A stretch of DNA of 64,000 nt from Arion vulgaris (taxonomy: Eukaryota > Mollusca > Gastropoda > Stylommatophora > Arionidae): positions 20,278,867-20,342,866 of the forward strand of contig CM036754.1 of NCBI GenBank assembly GCA_020796225.1, given 5' to 3'. Both the position numbers and the translations under genes were made by a program. Shown here piece after piece: positions 18,826-33,800 of this stretch (its first letter is position 1; each line of letters opens with the position of its first letter). The notes beneath the pieces are model-generated. The model worked only from the letters and a program-made list of their open reading frames with translations, did not search any database and was not told the origin of the DNA.

Positions 18826-21800
18826 GTCAGTGACAAGTAGTTTTAACTTGTGCAGCTTTATTACTTGCATTATGACATGACACCTTTATATTGATACCCA
18901 CTTTTTGAGTGTACAATCTACAAGAAAATCATGTTTTCTACACTGTAATCTTTGTTTGTGTTGTCCTTTGTCACACATTTAAGTTTGCTCTGTTTTTGCC
19001 CATGCAAAACTGGTTTTATTTTTATTAATTTCCGTGACTTTTTTAAGAATAAGGAATTTGATCATTTTAATTATTTATTTGTTTCCTTTTTTTCCTTAAA
19101 GACAATTTTGTTTTGTGCTCATTGCTAATATCTTACAAAGTGAAGCTCCAGGATTTTGTAATAAGACACATCTCCTTTCCCTCTCCTAATGTAATACAAA
19201 GCATGTAAGTATTGCTATACTTTAAGTGACAAGAGTTTGAGAGCTTGTTCTTCTGTGGCAATCTCTTGTCATCTATTGTGATCAACAAACTGGGCAGTCA
19301 AATTCAGGTCTATCAGACTTCCAGAGAACTTGGTTTTCAGATTGACTGCGCCTTAGAACAGGACACAATCGACTCCGCAGCCACATGTATACAAAATTCA
19401 AGATTGGCAAATCAGCCATGTGGACTGGTACATCAGACTGGGGAGCACATACTTCAAGATTGCCCCGAATATCATATACTGAGGCAAACTCACTGACCTG
19501 ATGAAACAACACTCGACAGAAAACTACATGGACCTCTGTGTGAGCTACAAAAGACAGTGATATTTATACAAGAGACAACATTGAATGTATAGAAAATATT
19601 TCAAGCGAACAAAAAGAAGGAAGGAAAGTTGACTGTGTAGCCACATGTTACTTCTCAGCTCATGCAGGAGAGTACAGTTTTTCAAGGCCACTGAGTTATT
19701 CGTATGTGTCGATTCCTTCCCGCAAATAATGGCTGATACATTTCATTTCTGATGATATTTTTATTTTGAGTTGGCTATCTAGACAGTTGCAGTCTCCTGC
19801 TGGTGAGATATGTGTTCCTGGGTTTGCCTGGAGATGTCCTACTCTAGCCTTCTACCATGTAGACCAGTGTTGTCCAACATTTTTATGTATTGGGGCACAT
19901 CTGACTAATGGCAGCGTAGTCATGGGTGCAATGGAATCACTGCAATACTACTACTACTGTCAGCAATAATATTAATATAGCTGAGATTTTGATGCTTTCT
20001 CCAGTGAAAAGCAAAGAGTGAGGTTAAGGGGCAGTAGAATGGTTACAAAAGAAATCAAGGTTGTGGAAAGATCATGTGAGTGCTAAACAAAACCAGAAAA
20101 ATAATGTATTTGAGAAATCTGATTAACGTTACAGCCTGCAGAGTAAAAATAGGGCACCATAAATCGGTCGCCCGCAGACAGCGCATTAGACATCGCTGAT
20201 ATGATTTGATATGATTATGCATGAAGTAGATTTATGAAAATCATGGCCAATCCTTTACAGGACATAGCCATCAACCACAGTAAACGAGTCGTTGATTATC
20301 TAGGCACCATTTATATGTTCAGTAGTTTGCCATTGCTTTATCAACGATGAGGTCTATTTTACCTTTCGTAAAAATCCCACAGAAACGAATTTGCTTCCAA
20401 ATTGCCTGCGCGGAGTTTGAACCAGGTACGCTTGGATTGTTCGAGCTCACTCGCTACGCTAAGACGCTACTAATTGATAACTTACATTGCATAATTGTAC
20501 AATTGTATAACTTACATTGCATAATTGACAGATGTAACTACATTGCAAATTGTACAGATTGTATAACTTACATTGCATAATTGTACAGATTGTATAACTT
20601 ACATTGCATAATTGTACAGATTGTATAACTTACATTAATGATGTGTTCCCAGTTTTCACACAACATGGCTATGAAGGACAATTATCTAGTGCCCCACAAT
20701 ATCCTGGTCAGCAGTTTCTGAGTGATCCAGTGGCAAACATGGCTATGCAGTATGGACATACTCTAGCTGGGCAAGGAAAAGATTTAGTCAACCAAAATGT
20801 AAGAGTTTGCGGTCAATCTGTCTTTTAAAAGTTCTGGTTACTTGACAAACTAATTATATTTTTATTTACCTAAATTAAAGTTTCTTCTTCTTTGCGTTCG
20901 TTCTTTATGACCAATTTCAATCACTATTTGTGAATATGTTTGATCTTTGCCAAGAACGTGTATACGTTGCACATTGGTTTGGTAGGCCCCTAAACACGTA
21001 GACTTCTACATGTTTAGGAAATGTGCATCCAATTTCAGCCAAACCTCCTTAGTCGCCTCTTATGACATGCGTGGCAGGTAACAGTGGTTCTATTCTTTAC
21101 ACCCCAAATTTGGGCCCTGGTAACCACTCGGGCGAATTAAAATATGATCTCTTCTTCTTATTCTGCAGTCATCAGTCCTTGTAAACTGGAATTCCAGATT
21201 TTCTGGTGCAGTCTTCTGTATGTTTCACGATTTCAGTTCCACCATACAGTTTCTTTTTAAAGGTAGTAGGGGGAGACATTTAACAAGACATTGGAAAAAA
21301 TATAAATGGGCTTTTGGATATAAGTGTTATTGAAGAGTCCTCCGTATGTCATGGACAGAGAAGAGAACAAATAGATCTATCCAGGACAACTCAAAATCAA
21401 AGAAAACTGACTGATGCTAAAAATAAGGAGAAAATTGAAGTATTTTAGAACGATAAAGAGACACTAAGGTTTGGAGAAGACGACCATTATGAAAGAAGAC
21501 ATCCCAGCAAGAAGAGGAAAACCACTGAAAAGATGGATTCAGGATGTAGCTGATGGTTTGAGCATGACGGCTGTGGAGGTAGGACATTTGGCCTATGAGG
21601 GAGAGAAATTCAGAAGGACTGTTAGGTGGTAAAGTTCTGCTCAGGACAAGCTATTTGATGATGAGGTGTGAACCTCATAGTTTTTTCTAAATTCTGCTTT
21701 CAGTAAACAGTTTTGAAGGACATGTTCTGCCGTCATATCTGTTAATTCACAATGACAATAGCTAGAGGTGTCTTTGTTAAGCATGTTATACAAGTAGTGT

Positions 21801-24800
21801 CACATTTTATGGGAACTTCTCAAATGGTGAATGCTAGTCAAAGAAATAAAAGTTATACATATACAGTATTTTGGCCGACATATACAGTATTTTGGCCGAC
21901 ATATACAGTATTTTGACATATACAGTACATTAAAAGATATGACAAATCGTTGAAGGCCATATTATAGAGGATATTTGAGTGTAAGGGATGAAGTAAGCAA
22001 ACAGATATAATTGGGAGAGAAATATTAAAAGATGAACATACCTCAATCTGTCTGTACCTTTGGTGCAGAGCACTTCACAGCCAACCATTGATGTTAAGTT
22101 AGAATAGATTGATGATGATAGTGATCTAATATTTCATGAAACTTATTCATGTTGACCACTTTTTCTATATCTTAAAGTCAATTTTTTTTTCAACAGATAC
22201 AAAAATATGTGGCTTCATCAAAGTTGAAGTACTACTTTGCAGTGGACACAGCATACGTTGGGAAAAAGTTAGGTCTCTTGTTCTTCCCATACACCCATTC
22301 AGTGAGTTTTTAGATATGATGTTTGTTGTGAAGTGACCTAAGCTTTAGACTTAACTCATCATCATCAGTCCTCTTTGTCACGCAAGGACAACGCTTATGC
22401 ATTACGCTAATCCGCCTCATGACCATCAGGTCAGCCAAGCCTAAATTTGGCACCAGAGAAACACTGGGAAGTCTTCTTCTTTGAATGCTCCATATCGACC
22501 ACTTGTTAACCACTCTTTATGATTTGTGTCATCTGAGCCTACGAGTGATTGTACATTGTGTCAGTTATGCATGCTCCTACAAGTAGGCCAGCACATCTGA
22601 TTTCTGCTACGCTTTTATTTACTAGGGTAGCATTCCTAGGCCCCTACCTTAGTTGCCTTTTACGACATGCTTTGTAGGCTACAGTGCCACTATTCTTTGC
22701 TCCCCTGCAGGTCCCGGCAACACACATGTGATTTTATTGGTCAAATTTGTATCTCATGATTCCTCTGTTCATTTTCAATTTGTTCATAAATTTATTATTT
22801 TGTATACTCGATATGATATTCAGGTATGGTGCTCACCTCCTGCACCAAAAGTACCTAGTTTAAGTCCAGTGATCACTGATACCAATGTAGGTAAGATTGA
22901 ATTCCTAGTCCTATAGGACATGGATGATAAAATGTAGGACTTGTGTTCAAGTTCAGCACTTAAGAACCCTTAGTTGGAAATTGAATGAGTAGGTTGAAAT
23001 GTGTCACAGCCCGGACAAAAATCTTCAATGCCAATTAAAAATAAGCCCTTCACCCACATGTTGCCAGGGCGCACAAAGGGAGCAAAGAATTGTACACTGT
23101 GACATACAAGGCATGTTATAAGAGGCAACTGATGGAGAGATAACTAGAGAAGCTACCCTAGTAAATGAAAAGCGCCACAGAAATCGGATGTGCTGGCCTA
23201 CTTGTAGGGGCATAGTGTATAATCGCTCTTCCGTTCAGATCACATACAAATCACAAAGTGTGGTTTAACAACTGGTCAATTTGGAAATGTAAGAGAAGAA
23301 TTAAAAATACAATTTCTAAACATATTTCTAAACAATTTCTGCAGTAGATTGGAAGACAAACACTGAATATGTTTATCGAAAAGACTTTCTAAAAAAAAAA
23401 CTCAGCATAACAGACCAGGTCATTATATTTCGCCTATGTACCAGACAATTCTGCCGTAGCAGACTCTTACATAGACTAAAAATAAGTCAAACAACTCTAC
23501 ACCAGTGTCGACATACAGAATAGACACCAGAACATGTCCTGCAAGACTGTACTCTCTTGGATGAGCTGAGAAGCAACATATGGCCACACTTGGTCAATAT
23601 GAAAACTAAGCTTTGGAGAAACACGACAGACCTGAATCTGATTTGTTTGTGGTCAACAGTCAATTAAGTGCATAACCAGAGATCACTGAATAAGAAGAAG
23701 AAAACAGGCTCTTTACTTTCAAGGTATCATCATCATCAAGGTGCGTATCCTTTATAGGATGTTGCTCTCTTTGCAGCACATCTGAAATTCACTCTGTCTC
23801 TTGCCAGTTCACCCACTTCGCCGATGGTCATGTTCATGGTTTCTTTCAGAGTATATCTTATATTTTTGCTTGTTATATATCACAATGAACAAACAATAAA
23901 TATGATCATTAAAAGCCACAGAGATGTGGTTTTACAGAAGAATGCTGAAAATTCCATGGACAGCAAAGAAAACAAACGAGGAGGTTTTTAATCAGGCCTG
24001 CACACAAAGAAACCTTATCAAAAGAATAAGAATCCGGCAGTCATGGTTCTTGGGGCATATAATGCAAAGAGAAGGTTTAGAACATTTGGTAACAACAGGT
24101 AAAATTCATGGAAGGAGAGATCGTGGAAGACAGAGGGAGAAGATGTTGGATGGCCTGACATCATGGTTCGACATAAGATTGACGTCAGAACTGATTACAT
24201 GCACCAAGCAGAGAGAGTTGTGGAGAGACATGATCCCTACGCCGGCAGGCATGGCACTTGATTCATTGATATATGGTAAAAATTAGTGCCTATTTGTAAC
24301 GATCTTATCTTTGGTATTGTTATGTGCTAGGACTGGTCTATACGTTACAATCAGAATGAACCAGTCGCACCACGATATGAAATCAATGCACCAGACTTGT
24401 ACATACCTGGTAAGTATTGTTTACTTAACTTATATTTACTTATTTTTGTTTTTTAACCCAAATGTAATGTGGTTCAAGATGAGAAGAAACAGATGTGTTG
24501 TTTATTGCAATGCTTTGTTACTTTAGCAAACATCGTACTAGATTTAGTTAGTCTCATATCTTGTACTGTTTATTCAACTCTCACTCTTTCTCTCTCTTGT
24601 ATGTTTCCATGCCCTAAAGTCAGATCTTTTAAGTTTTAACACTTTCGCCGCCACCCATTTTTCAACAAACTCTGGCTCACTGCCACGCTATTTTTTAGGC
24701 ATGATCAGTTTTCAGGGTGGCAATTTTAAAAATCGTAAAAAATAAACTAATAAACTTAGGACTTTTAAACTATGAAGTAATGTTCATATATGAATGAGCT

Positions 24801-27800
24801 ACTAACCTGTCTATATGTAGAGTATATTGTTCATAATCCACAATCTTTTGCTGTAACTGATATTGGCGTCTCCATCCTATCTATCCAAGTATGATATGCC
24901 GCCTTTTGGAGATGGGTGTCCATCACCTACTCCTGTACCCGGGTATTCGCTAATTCGATCTATAAACATCAGCCACGTGAATCAAAGTTCAAATGTGTAT
25001 CAATTCAGAGTCCGTTTAACACTATCACTTGCTAAAAAGTCAGAAAAAGGGTCATTTTGGACATCACCATTCATCAGCTACGTCGCCCATTTTGAAAACC
25101 TTTGTTTACTTATGAAAGATCGTGAAAAAATCTTTCACAATCGAACTTATGTGTTTACCATGCGTATGTTAGATCCGCCATTTTGGAGAGCTTTTTTGTA
25201 AAACAATATCGGAGTAGTGCGTATATTAATACCAGTGTACTGTCAGCGAAATTCCCCAATTCAAAAATACATCATCGCCAGCAAACGTCGGACGACAAAA
25301 GCCGGCGGCGACAGCAAAAGTAAGTTAGTCTTTCGCCTACTTTTGTCATCTGTGACAGCCAAAGTGTTAAGCCCTGTGTTGATTCGGTTGTGTGATCTCA
25401 ATGTGTCCGCTCTATTTCTTGTTGTAACCAAATGTAAACAAATGGATGCCATCTTTTTCTATGGATTTGATGTGTCCAAGTGGTTAGAGAGTTGACACTA
25501 GACATTGATGTGACTAAGGGGTTAGAGACTTGATATTGATGTGACCAAGTGGTTAGAGACTTGATATTGATGTGACCAAGTGGTTAGAGAGTTAACTTGA
25601 TATTGATGTGACAAAGTGGTTAGATACTTGACATTGATGTGACTAAGTAGTTAGAGAGTTGACACTTGACATTGATGTGACTATGTAGTTAGAGAGTTGA
25701 CACTTGACATTGATGTGACTAAGTAGTTAGAGAGTTGACACTTGACATTGATGTGACTAAGGGGTTAGAGACTTGATATTGATGTGACCAAGTGGTTAGA
25801 GAGTTGACTTGATATTGATGTGACAGAGTGGTTAGATACTTGACATTGATGTGACTAAGTGGTTAGAGAGTTGACACTTGACATTGATGTGACTAAGTGA
25901 TTAGAGAGTTATCTGCGCTATGGTAAATAAAACTATAAATATGATCCCAAAAAATAAATTATAAACCAATTTTAAATTTACTATCTTTTCATACTGAAAC
26001 AAAGTATTTGATAAATGCATAATCTAAACAGGTAGTTTAATGTGTGCAGTACCGCTGATGTTTGTTTAAGATAAAATTATGTCCATGTAGAACATGATAT
26101 TAACCACTCACAATTGTGTCTCCAGTGATGTCTTTTGTAACCTACATTCTAGTGGCTGGGATGGTGTTAGGGATACAAGGAAGGTATGTAGGTCAATACT
26201 GTCAAACTTAAGTTGTTAACTCTTTCCACGCTTTAAGCCGCACACTGCGCCACGACGGAAGTCCGTTGCACGCTATTAGCTGCACGCTGCCCATAGAGTT
26301 GCTTCCCTTATAAGAAGTCTTTCTAGTTTTACTTCTACTGTTTTAATCATACTACTTTTCAACCTTGTTATTCTATTAGGTTGTCCAGTTTTCTTCAATT
26401 TAGTATATTCTTCTTCTTCTGCATTCTCACTAGATTGGGATTTCGGATTCTCTAACAAAGGCAGCCGTCTGCCTCAGATCATCAGCCACGCCATACAGTT
26501 TAGTATATAATAATATATATATGTGTTTATTTATTGACGAGTAGTTTGGATCGTAAATTTTGTTTTGTTTTTTACCTCCCTTGAATTAACTGCTTAAAAA
26601 TTGAGGAAATAACTGCGCGTGGAAAGAGTTAAGTTACTTGTACTCACAAATTATTTGATTTCATGTTTGTTTGTGTCATTGTTTTGTAGTTAATGAGTTG
26701 TTGGTTTTTTAATCAACATATCACTCCGAGCAGGCTCATAAGTGCTCAGTCTTCTCCAACAGATCTCGAAGTGTACACATGCTTAAGGTTCTCACAACTC
26801 ACTGGTTAAAGGCACCACCCTTAATCAGTTACTTATAGGTACAGTTGTATGTACTCAAGCTTCTTCTTCTTCAAACTCTCCATATCGACCACTTGTTAAC
26901 CACTCTGTGTGAGTTGTATGTGATCTGAGCCTAAGAGTGATTGTATGTTGTGCCAGTTATGCGCCTACAAGTAGGCCAGCATATCCGATGCTTTTTATTT
27001 ACTAGGGTAGCTTCCATTGATCCTACATCAGTCGCCTTTACGACATGCCTTGTAGGTCGCAGTGGTACTATTCTTTGCTTCCGTTGTGGGCCCCGGCACC
27101 ACACGGACGATGTACTCAAGCAATGTTGGATTCAAAATAATTTAAATCAAAGTATAGATGTGCTATTATCCGTAGTGTCCTCATCGAAGAAACTGTTGCT
27201 AAGTTTGAAGAGTAAATGACATTACTCCTCACCGCCCAGTGGTTACCGGGGCCCAAAATTGGGGTGTAAAGAATAGAACCACTGTTGCCTGCCACGCATG
27301 TCGTAAGAGACGACTAAGGAGGTTTGGCTGAAATCGGATGCATGTGTCCTAAACATGTAGAAGTCTTATGCGTTTAGGGGCCTACCAAACCAATGTGCAA
27401 CGTATACACGTTCTTGGCAAAGATCAAACATATCACAAAGAGTGATTAAAATTGGTCGAAAGAACGAACGCAAAGAAGAAGATTACTCCTCACATGAATC
27501 TAAGAACACCCTAATTGGGAAGAATAGAATAGGGCTACTGTACTCTATCATGCATGTCATAAATAGTGGGTTGTGTATAGAACAAGCAACACAACAACGT
27601 AAAACAGTTAGAGTGCACCATAAAATCATGTGAATGAGACTTAAGATGAAAGAATGAGATGACAGAAGTTAGGGTCAGCAAAACAGAGCTGACCAAGACC
27701 CTATTCCACCATCAAGTAGTGGCCTTAGTTGATTGATTGATCATCATCATTGCACTTCAGGGACTAACCAAGTGTGTTCTGATCTCTTTCTTACACAGAA

Positions 27801-30800
27801 AGATCTCAGCTGCAGTGTATGAACTCCGTAGCACTGATGACGGGCCATATTGTAATGGTTAAGATATTTTGTAGAAATATTATTTTTAATCTTTCCTATT
27901 GAATTCTGCCCAGGCAGTGGCTTTCCGGCCTGCTCTTCTCGATTGTGAACTGCCAAGGGTTCTTTTAACCTGTGCTCAAATTGAACGCAGGACCTACATT
28001 TTATTGTCCGTCTCCGATAGGACTAGGAACTTGACTTTGCTTGCACTGAGATTAGGGATCTCTGGGAAAATATCCTAATGACTCATGAGGGGGAAAACCA
28101 AGTATTTTTGGCATGAGAGACGAGCACTTAACCGCTATGCTAGGTGACCCCCTGAAAACTGAAACAACAGCCAAGGTAGGGCTTGCTTGCTCATTCCACA
28201 AAACTAAATTGCCTGCTGATCACGCCAAGCTCTACTATACTCTATTTATATGTCCAAATGTTCACGGCAAGAGGATCATCACATTCTGAATCACTGGGCT
28301 TTTACGTTGGATGTCAATCTTCAGAAAGCTGTATTTATTTGTTCTCTATCCTCAAATCTCTGGAGGCCACAGAGATGTGGTTTTACAGAAGAATGATGAG
28401 AATTCCATGGACTGCTAAAATCACTAATGTTGAGGTGTTGAATGAGGTCAAGACACAGAGAAAGCTTATTATCAATATAAGAAAGAAGCAGTCATCATTT
28501 TTGGACATGTGATGAGGAGTTGAGGTTTAGAACACATTGTAACAACTGATAAAATTGAGGTTAGACGAGACAGAGAGAGAAAATTTAGGATAGCCTGACT
28601 TCATGGCACGGTAGAGCATCAACATCTGAATTGATAGCAAACACCAAAGATAGAGATTTGTGGAGATCCATGATCGCCTATCTCAGTCGGCATGACACCT
28701 GATGATGATGATGATCCTCAAATCTAATCATTATCATTATGGTTTCTATCAAACCACGGAAGGAGCATGCATATTATTTAATAGGAAACATTTTTGTACA
28801 GATAGACTATGGTTAAATTTTACAAACAGAACATCCAACTTTATTATAGTATCAAATCTCCTGCGTTATGCCGTAGCATAGTGTCAGTATCTGATTGATC
28901 ATATGGAAGACTCAAGCCAGCAGTCCATGCTCTTAAAGATCTAGGTGGCTGTTTCAGTAGAAGTTAATATATTGATTACTGAACTAACATCATTGCACTC
29001 CAGGCAGACTCATAGGTGCTCAGTCTCCCCCAACAAATATCATAGAGTATGCATACTAATGGTTCCTGTAGCTCGTTGGTTAAACACACTCCTCACTCTG
29101 CCCCTCAGGCAGACCACAAAGTTATATGTGGATGTACTGTCCTGGACATGCAGGCCGCATGTGTGTTGCCGGGGCTTGCAAGGGAGCAAAGAATAGTAAC
29201 ACTGCGACCTACACAGCATGTCATAAGAGATGTTGTACTGGTGTAGGAAGTTACCCTAGTAAATAAAAAGCGTCGCAGAAATCGGATGTGCTGGCCTACT
29301 TGTAGCCGCATAACTGGCACATCGTACAATCACTCTTAGGCTCAGATCACATAGAGTGGATCACATATGGAGCATTGGAAGAAGAACATGCAAGTGTTCC
29401 CTCTAAAGAGAGAAATGACAGGTTTGTATTAAAAGTACCTATAATCCAGATGTTGGAGGTGGATAAGGGGGACATAATGCAGCTACTTAGTCATCACCTT
29501 CCTCTTCGCTATGAATTCAGGCATAGTCAGGACGCCTAGTATGGCATTTCTGACGGGTTTTTTGCTTGAGGGCATGCTTTCCATATTATCAGTGTCCCCC
29601 ACCAAACAGGTGTGCCTTCTCCAACTTCAGAGGTCAACAAGGTGTGCTCTACATCTAGCAGATTTGGGGCAGGGTAGCCTCTCTTAGAAAGGTAAAAATG
29701 AGTAGCCTTCTGATGACCTGCAGAGCACACCTTCCAGTGGTGTAGGCCGGTAAACTTTGACGAGGTCCAGGGCTCTGGTTTGCCTGTTCGGGATAGACTT
29801 ACCCAAGGCAGGCCTTTTTTTTTTTTACTTTTATTTTCTGTCCTACTTAGGAAAGTGAACCCAAATAAAAAGCATGCAAATGTCAGATGTGCTGATAGGC
29901 ACCTAACTGACACAAGAAACTCATGCTCTAAGGCACAAGTCACATACAGACCATAATGAGTGATTTAATAAGTGCTTGATGTAGAACGTATGAAGAAGAA
30001 AAAGATACAAACTTCAGTCATAATGAGACAGGTAACTGGAAAACTTATCTACAGAAGATAGTAGATTTGACAGAAACAACTCAACTAAGTGCTAAAAAGT
30101 CAATACAGTGACCTATCAGCCAACATCATTATTCTAACAAATGAATATCAACATTTGTGTTACAAAAAACTAAACTGATGATGACAGTATAAATAGAACA
30201 ACCCTCTGTAATATGCAGTACTGAAGAAAAGTCATCAATGTTACCTAAATAGACAGAAGTAAAAATAAAACTTGTTGCAAATTATGTTTCATACATCTTT
30301 GTAAATCCTCAGATTTTCTCCAGAGCAACTAGGAGTTCAAGCCAGTTCTGCTTTAGTGTGGTTGATCCTAGAGTTGATAGCTTTCTCCCTAAGTTTGTAC
30401 ATCATGAACTTGAACACTGTTCTAAAGTACCTAGACATCTTAGCCTACTGTGGTTACAAGTTTGTTGGGTAAGGTTGGTTTTCTTCATTTCTGATATTTG
30501 ACAGAATAATCACAACATAGATGGAGATATAGATAGATATAGATGTTAAATGTATTATATGGCCTTTTTCGTCCTTACAGACGGTCAATTGGCAAGTGTT
30601 ATACTGTGACAACTTCTGAGTTTTCACTTTTCTCTCTTGTCGTTCAGCTCATACATAAGTTTTTCCTCAAAAGACTCTGCACCCTTTCATAATTTGGCTT
30701 TCCACACAACTCTGTCATCAGCTAGTCCTTCCCATGTGCTGGGACCTATAGAAAAGTTTTTCATTGAGGCTTTGCAGACATCTTTATATCTGAGCAGTGA

Positions 30801-33800
30801 TCTGCCCTGGTGCCTCTTTCCCTCCGAAAGTTCACAGAACATTTGTTTTGGTATGCGATAAGTTTCCATTCTTCTCACATGCCCCAACCATCTTAGTCGT
30901 CTACTGCTGAGCATGCCCATGATGGAAGGCAGGTTTACACATTGCAGTACTTCAGAGTTGGTTATCTTGTCATACCACCTGATGTTCATAATCTTGTGGA
31001 GACATCGAAGGTGAAAGATGTTGTCTCCTCTCGTGTCTTGAGTAGGCTGTCCATGTTTCTGAGCCATATAGTAAAGAACTAATTACACAGGCTCGATATA
31101 TTTGGATCTTCGTCTGCAATGTCAGTTTTGTGTTGTCCCACGCTCGCTTTGATAGTATGCCGAATGTAGTAGCCGCACTTCCTACACGAGCGTTGATTTC
31201 TTCATCAAGAGAAAGGCTGGCAGTGACCGTGGACCCAAGATAGCAGAATTTGTGAACTGGTGTTAGATGGTGGCCATTTAAAGTATATGAGTCATATATT
31301 TACTTGATTTTTGTATTGCTTTTCTTATTTTCCACTTACAGTTTTTCTGTATTTATTTCGTTATTCGTTTTAGTCACATATTTTCATTCGTTTTTAACCG
31401 TTGCTATATCTTTGTTAAAGTCTATATGTAGTGTTCTGAGTTATCTGTCAGGTGTGTTGTATCATTTTGCTTGATAAAGGCCTTTTTGGTCAAAACGTTG
31501 CTGTGTATTGTTTTTGTATTTTGTAAAACTGCAGTACTTTGTTATTATGTGTTTCGCCATTTTGATATTTGACAGTCAACTTATTTAAAGATATTACTAA
31601 AGAGAAAATCCCTGTGTGATTCCCGGGCACAAAATAATAGAACCACTGTTTCTTCACATCGTAAATGGCATCTAGGAGGGGTAGAGCATGGGGGATTCAG
31701 ACAGTACACACAACAAAAACACAAGACTGCTTTCTTTCTCTTATGCCTTTTTAACAAACTGCTCATTTGAGTGGAGATTGTTTATTTCTGCCTTATCTGT
31801 TCTTTGCCGTGATGATGATTGATGATGATGAAAGAGGAAATGCTGTTTCATCTTCACTGTTAATAGTGAAGCATACCTCTGATATCTCTCTCTCTCTCGC
31901 ACGATCACCTCCCAGACCGATGTACCAGATCTCCCCATAAATTCTATTCTTGTGGAAATCTAATTCATGCAGCCTATGCAGTGTGTTTTACGTCACATCT
32001 TCAGCACCATTTGGAGCTCTGGTGCTTATCCTTCGGCGATGTGTCCGGTTTCAGCCAGCGTTTACTTGGTTCGCTCTCCGTTCTGTAGCCATCTAGTGTT
32101 TTTTACGGTGTGGATAGCTAGCCCCACGTCCGACCTCCTTAGTCGCCTCTTACAACATGTTTGGCAGGTAACATTGATTCTATTCTTTACACCCCAATTT
32201 GGGCCTTGGTATCCACTCGGGCGATACCCTTGATATGTGGATCACAACGGACGGAGAGACAGGAAACATACTTGCCAAGGCTTTGCCTCTCAGAAATGTC
32301 CCTAAACAGACTTGCAGCTAACAAAGTAAGGGTCAACATGATCTCCAACATGGTGAAGTCTGTTAGAGGTATGGAAACATATCTGTTGGAAAGAAATTGA
32401 ATGCATCTTCAGCCACCTCTGAAGTTGGAATAAGGCTTGCCTGAATGGCAAGGGATACTAATGATAAGGAAAGCAATCCTTCAAGCAAAATTCAGTCAGA
32501 GGCCTGAATTCATACAGAGTGAATGGAAAAAGTAAATTCCCACAGTCAGCATTGTTAAGTTCCATACTGAGCAGAGAGAGTAAAGCCAAACTTTGCCATT
32601 TGCTCACATTGATTTTTTAGTCCTGTTCTAGCTGCTTCTGTCATTAGTCTGTCTGTCTGTTCCTGCATGTTCTGTTATTCATGTGCTAGTGGGCATCTGA
32701 CGGAAGATAAGGCAAGAGGTATTAGATGGACGCTCACATCCACTCTGGAAGACCTAGATTTTGCAGATGACATCGCACTCCTATCTCATACACATAGAGA
32801 TATCCAGGAAAAGACCTGCCGCCTTAACCAATATAGTGAGATGGTTGGGCTGAAAATAAATCAGAAGAAAACTGAAGTAATGACTCTGAACATAGCAACC
32901 CCAGCACCAGTCAAACTAGAAGGTAAAACCCTCCGAGATACAACCGCTTTCACATACCTTGGAAGTGTTATTAGCAATGAAGGAGGCGCTGGATCTGACA
33001 TTAAAAACAGACTGAGTAAGGCACGAGTGCATTCATGACCCTTCAGACCGCCTGGAAATCTGCCCAATACAGCATCAGAACCAAGATTAGTATCTATAAC
33101 AGCTGTGTGCTGTCAACATTGCTGTACGGATCGGAATGCTGGAGAATGACAGAACAGGATATGTCAAGACTCTCCGCCTTTCATACAACTTGTCTGCGAA
33201 AAATCTTACGCGTGTACTGGCCGACTACTATCTCGAATCAAGAATTGCTTGCACGATGCCAACAAGAGAATATGGGCACTATCATCCGAAGACGACGCTG
33301 GAGATGGATTGGACATGTGATGCGCATGGAGACTGGCTCCGACACGAAAACTGCACTGAGATGGACTCCAGAGGGTAGGCAAAAGCGTGGAAGACCCAAG
33401 ACGACCTGGAGGAGAACGATGGAGCAAGAGCTGAAGGAAATGAATCATAGCTGGAACACAATACAGAGGAAGGCCATGAACAGGGAAGAATGGTGTACGT
33501 TTGTTGCTGCCCTAAACGCCAAGGGCGTAACAGGCTAAAGAGAGGAGTGGGCATCTGTAGCTTAACTGATTGACTCCTATAAGTCACTTGGACGTTATTT
33601 TTATTTGTTTTAGAATAATCTTAAAGAAAATTCATTTACCTACAAAATAGTATATTACTCATAAAAATCTGTTAATAATTACGAATAAAACTGCAGCTGA
33701 ATTTGTACATACCCTAAATTTAATTCGGCCACAGTTTTCAATTAAGTAGCTAATCAGTTAAGTGGTAGTCAACTCGATCACAACCCAAATGTATCTGGTT

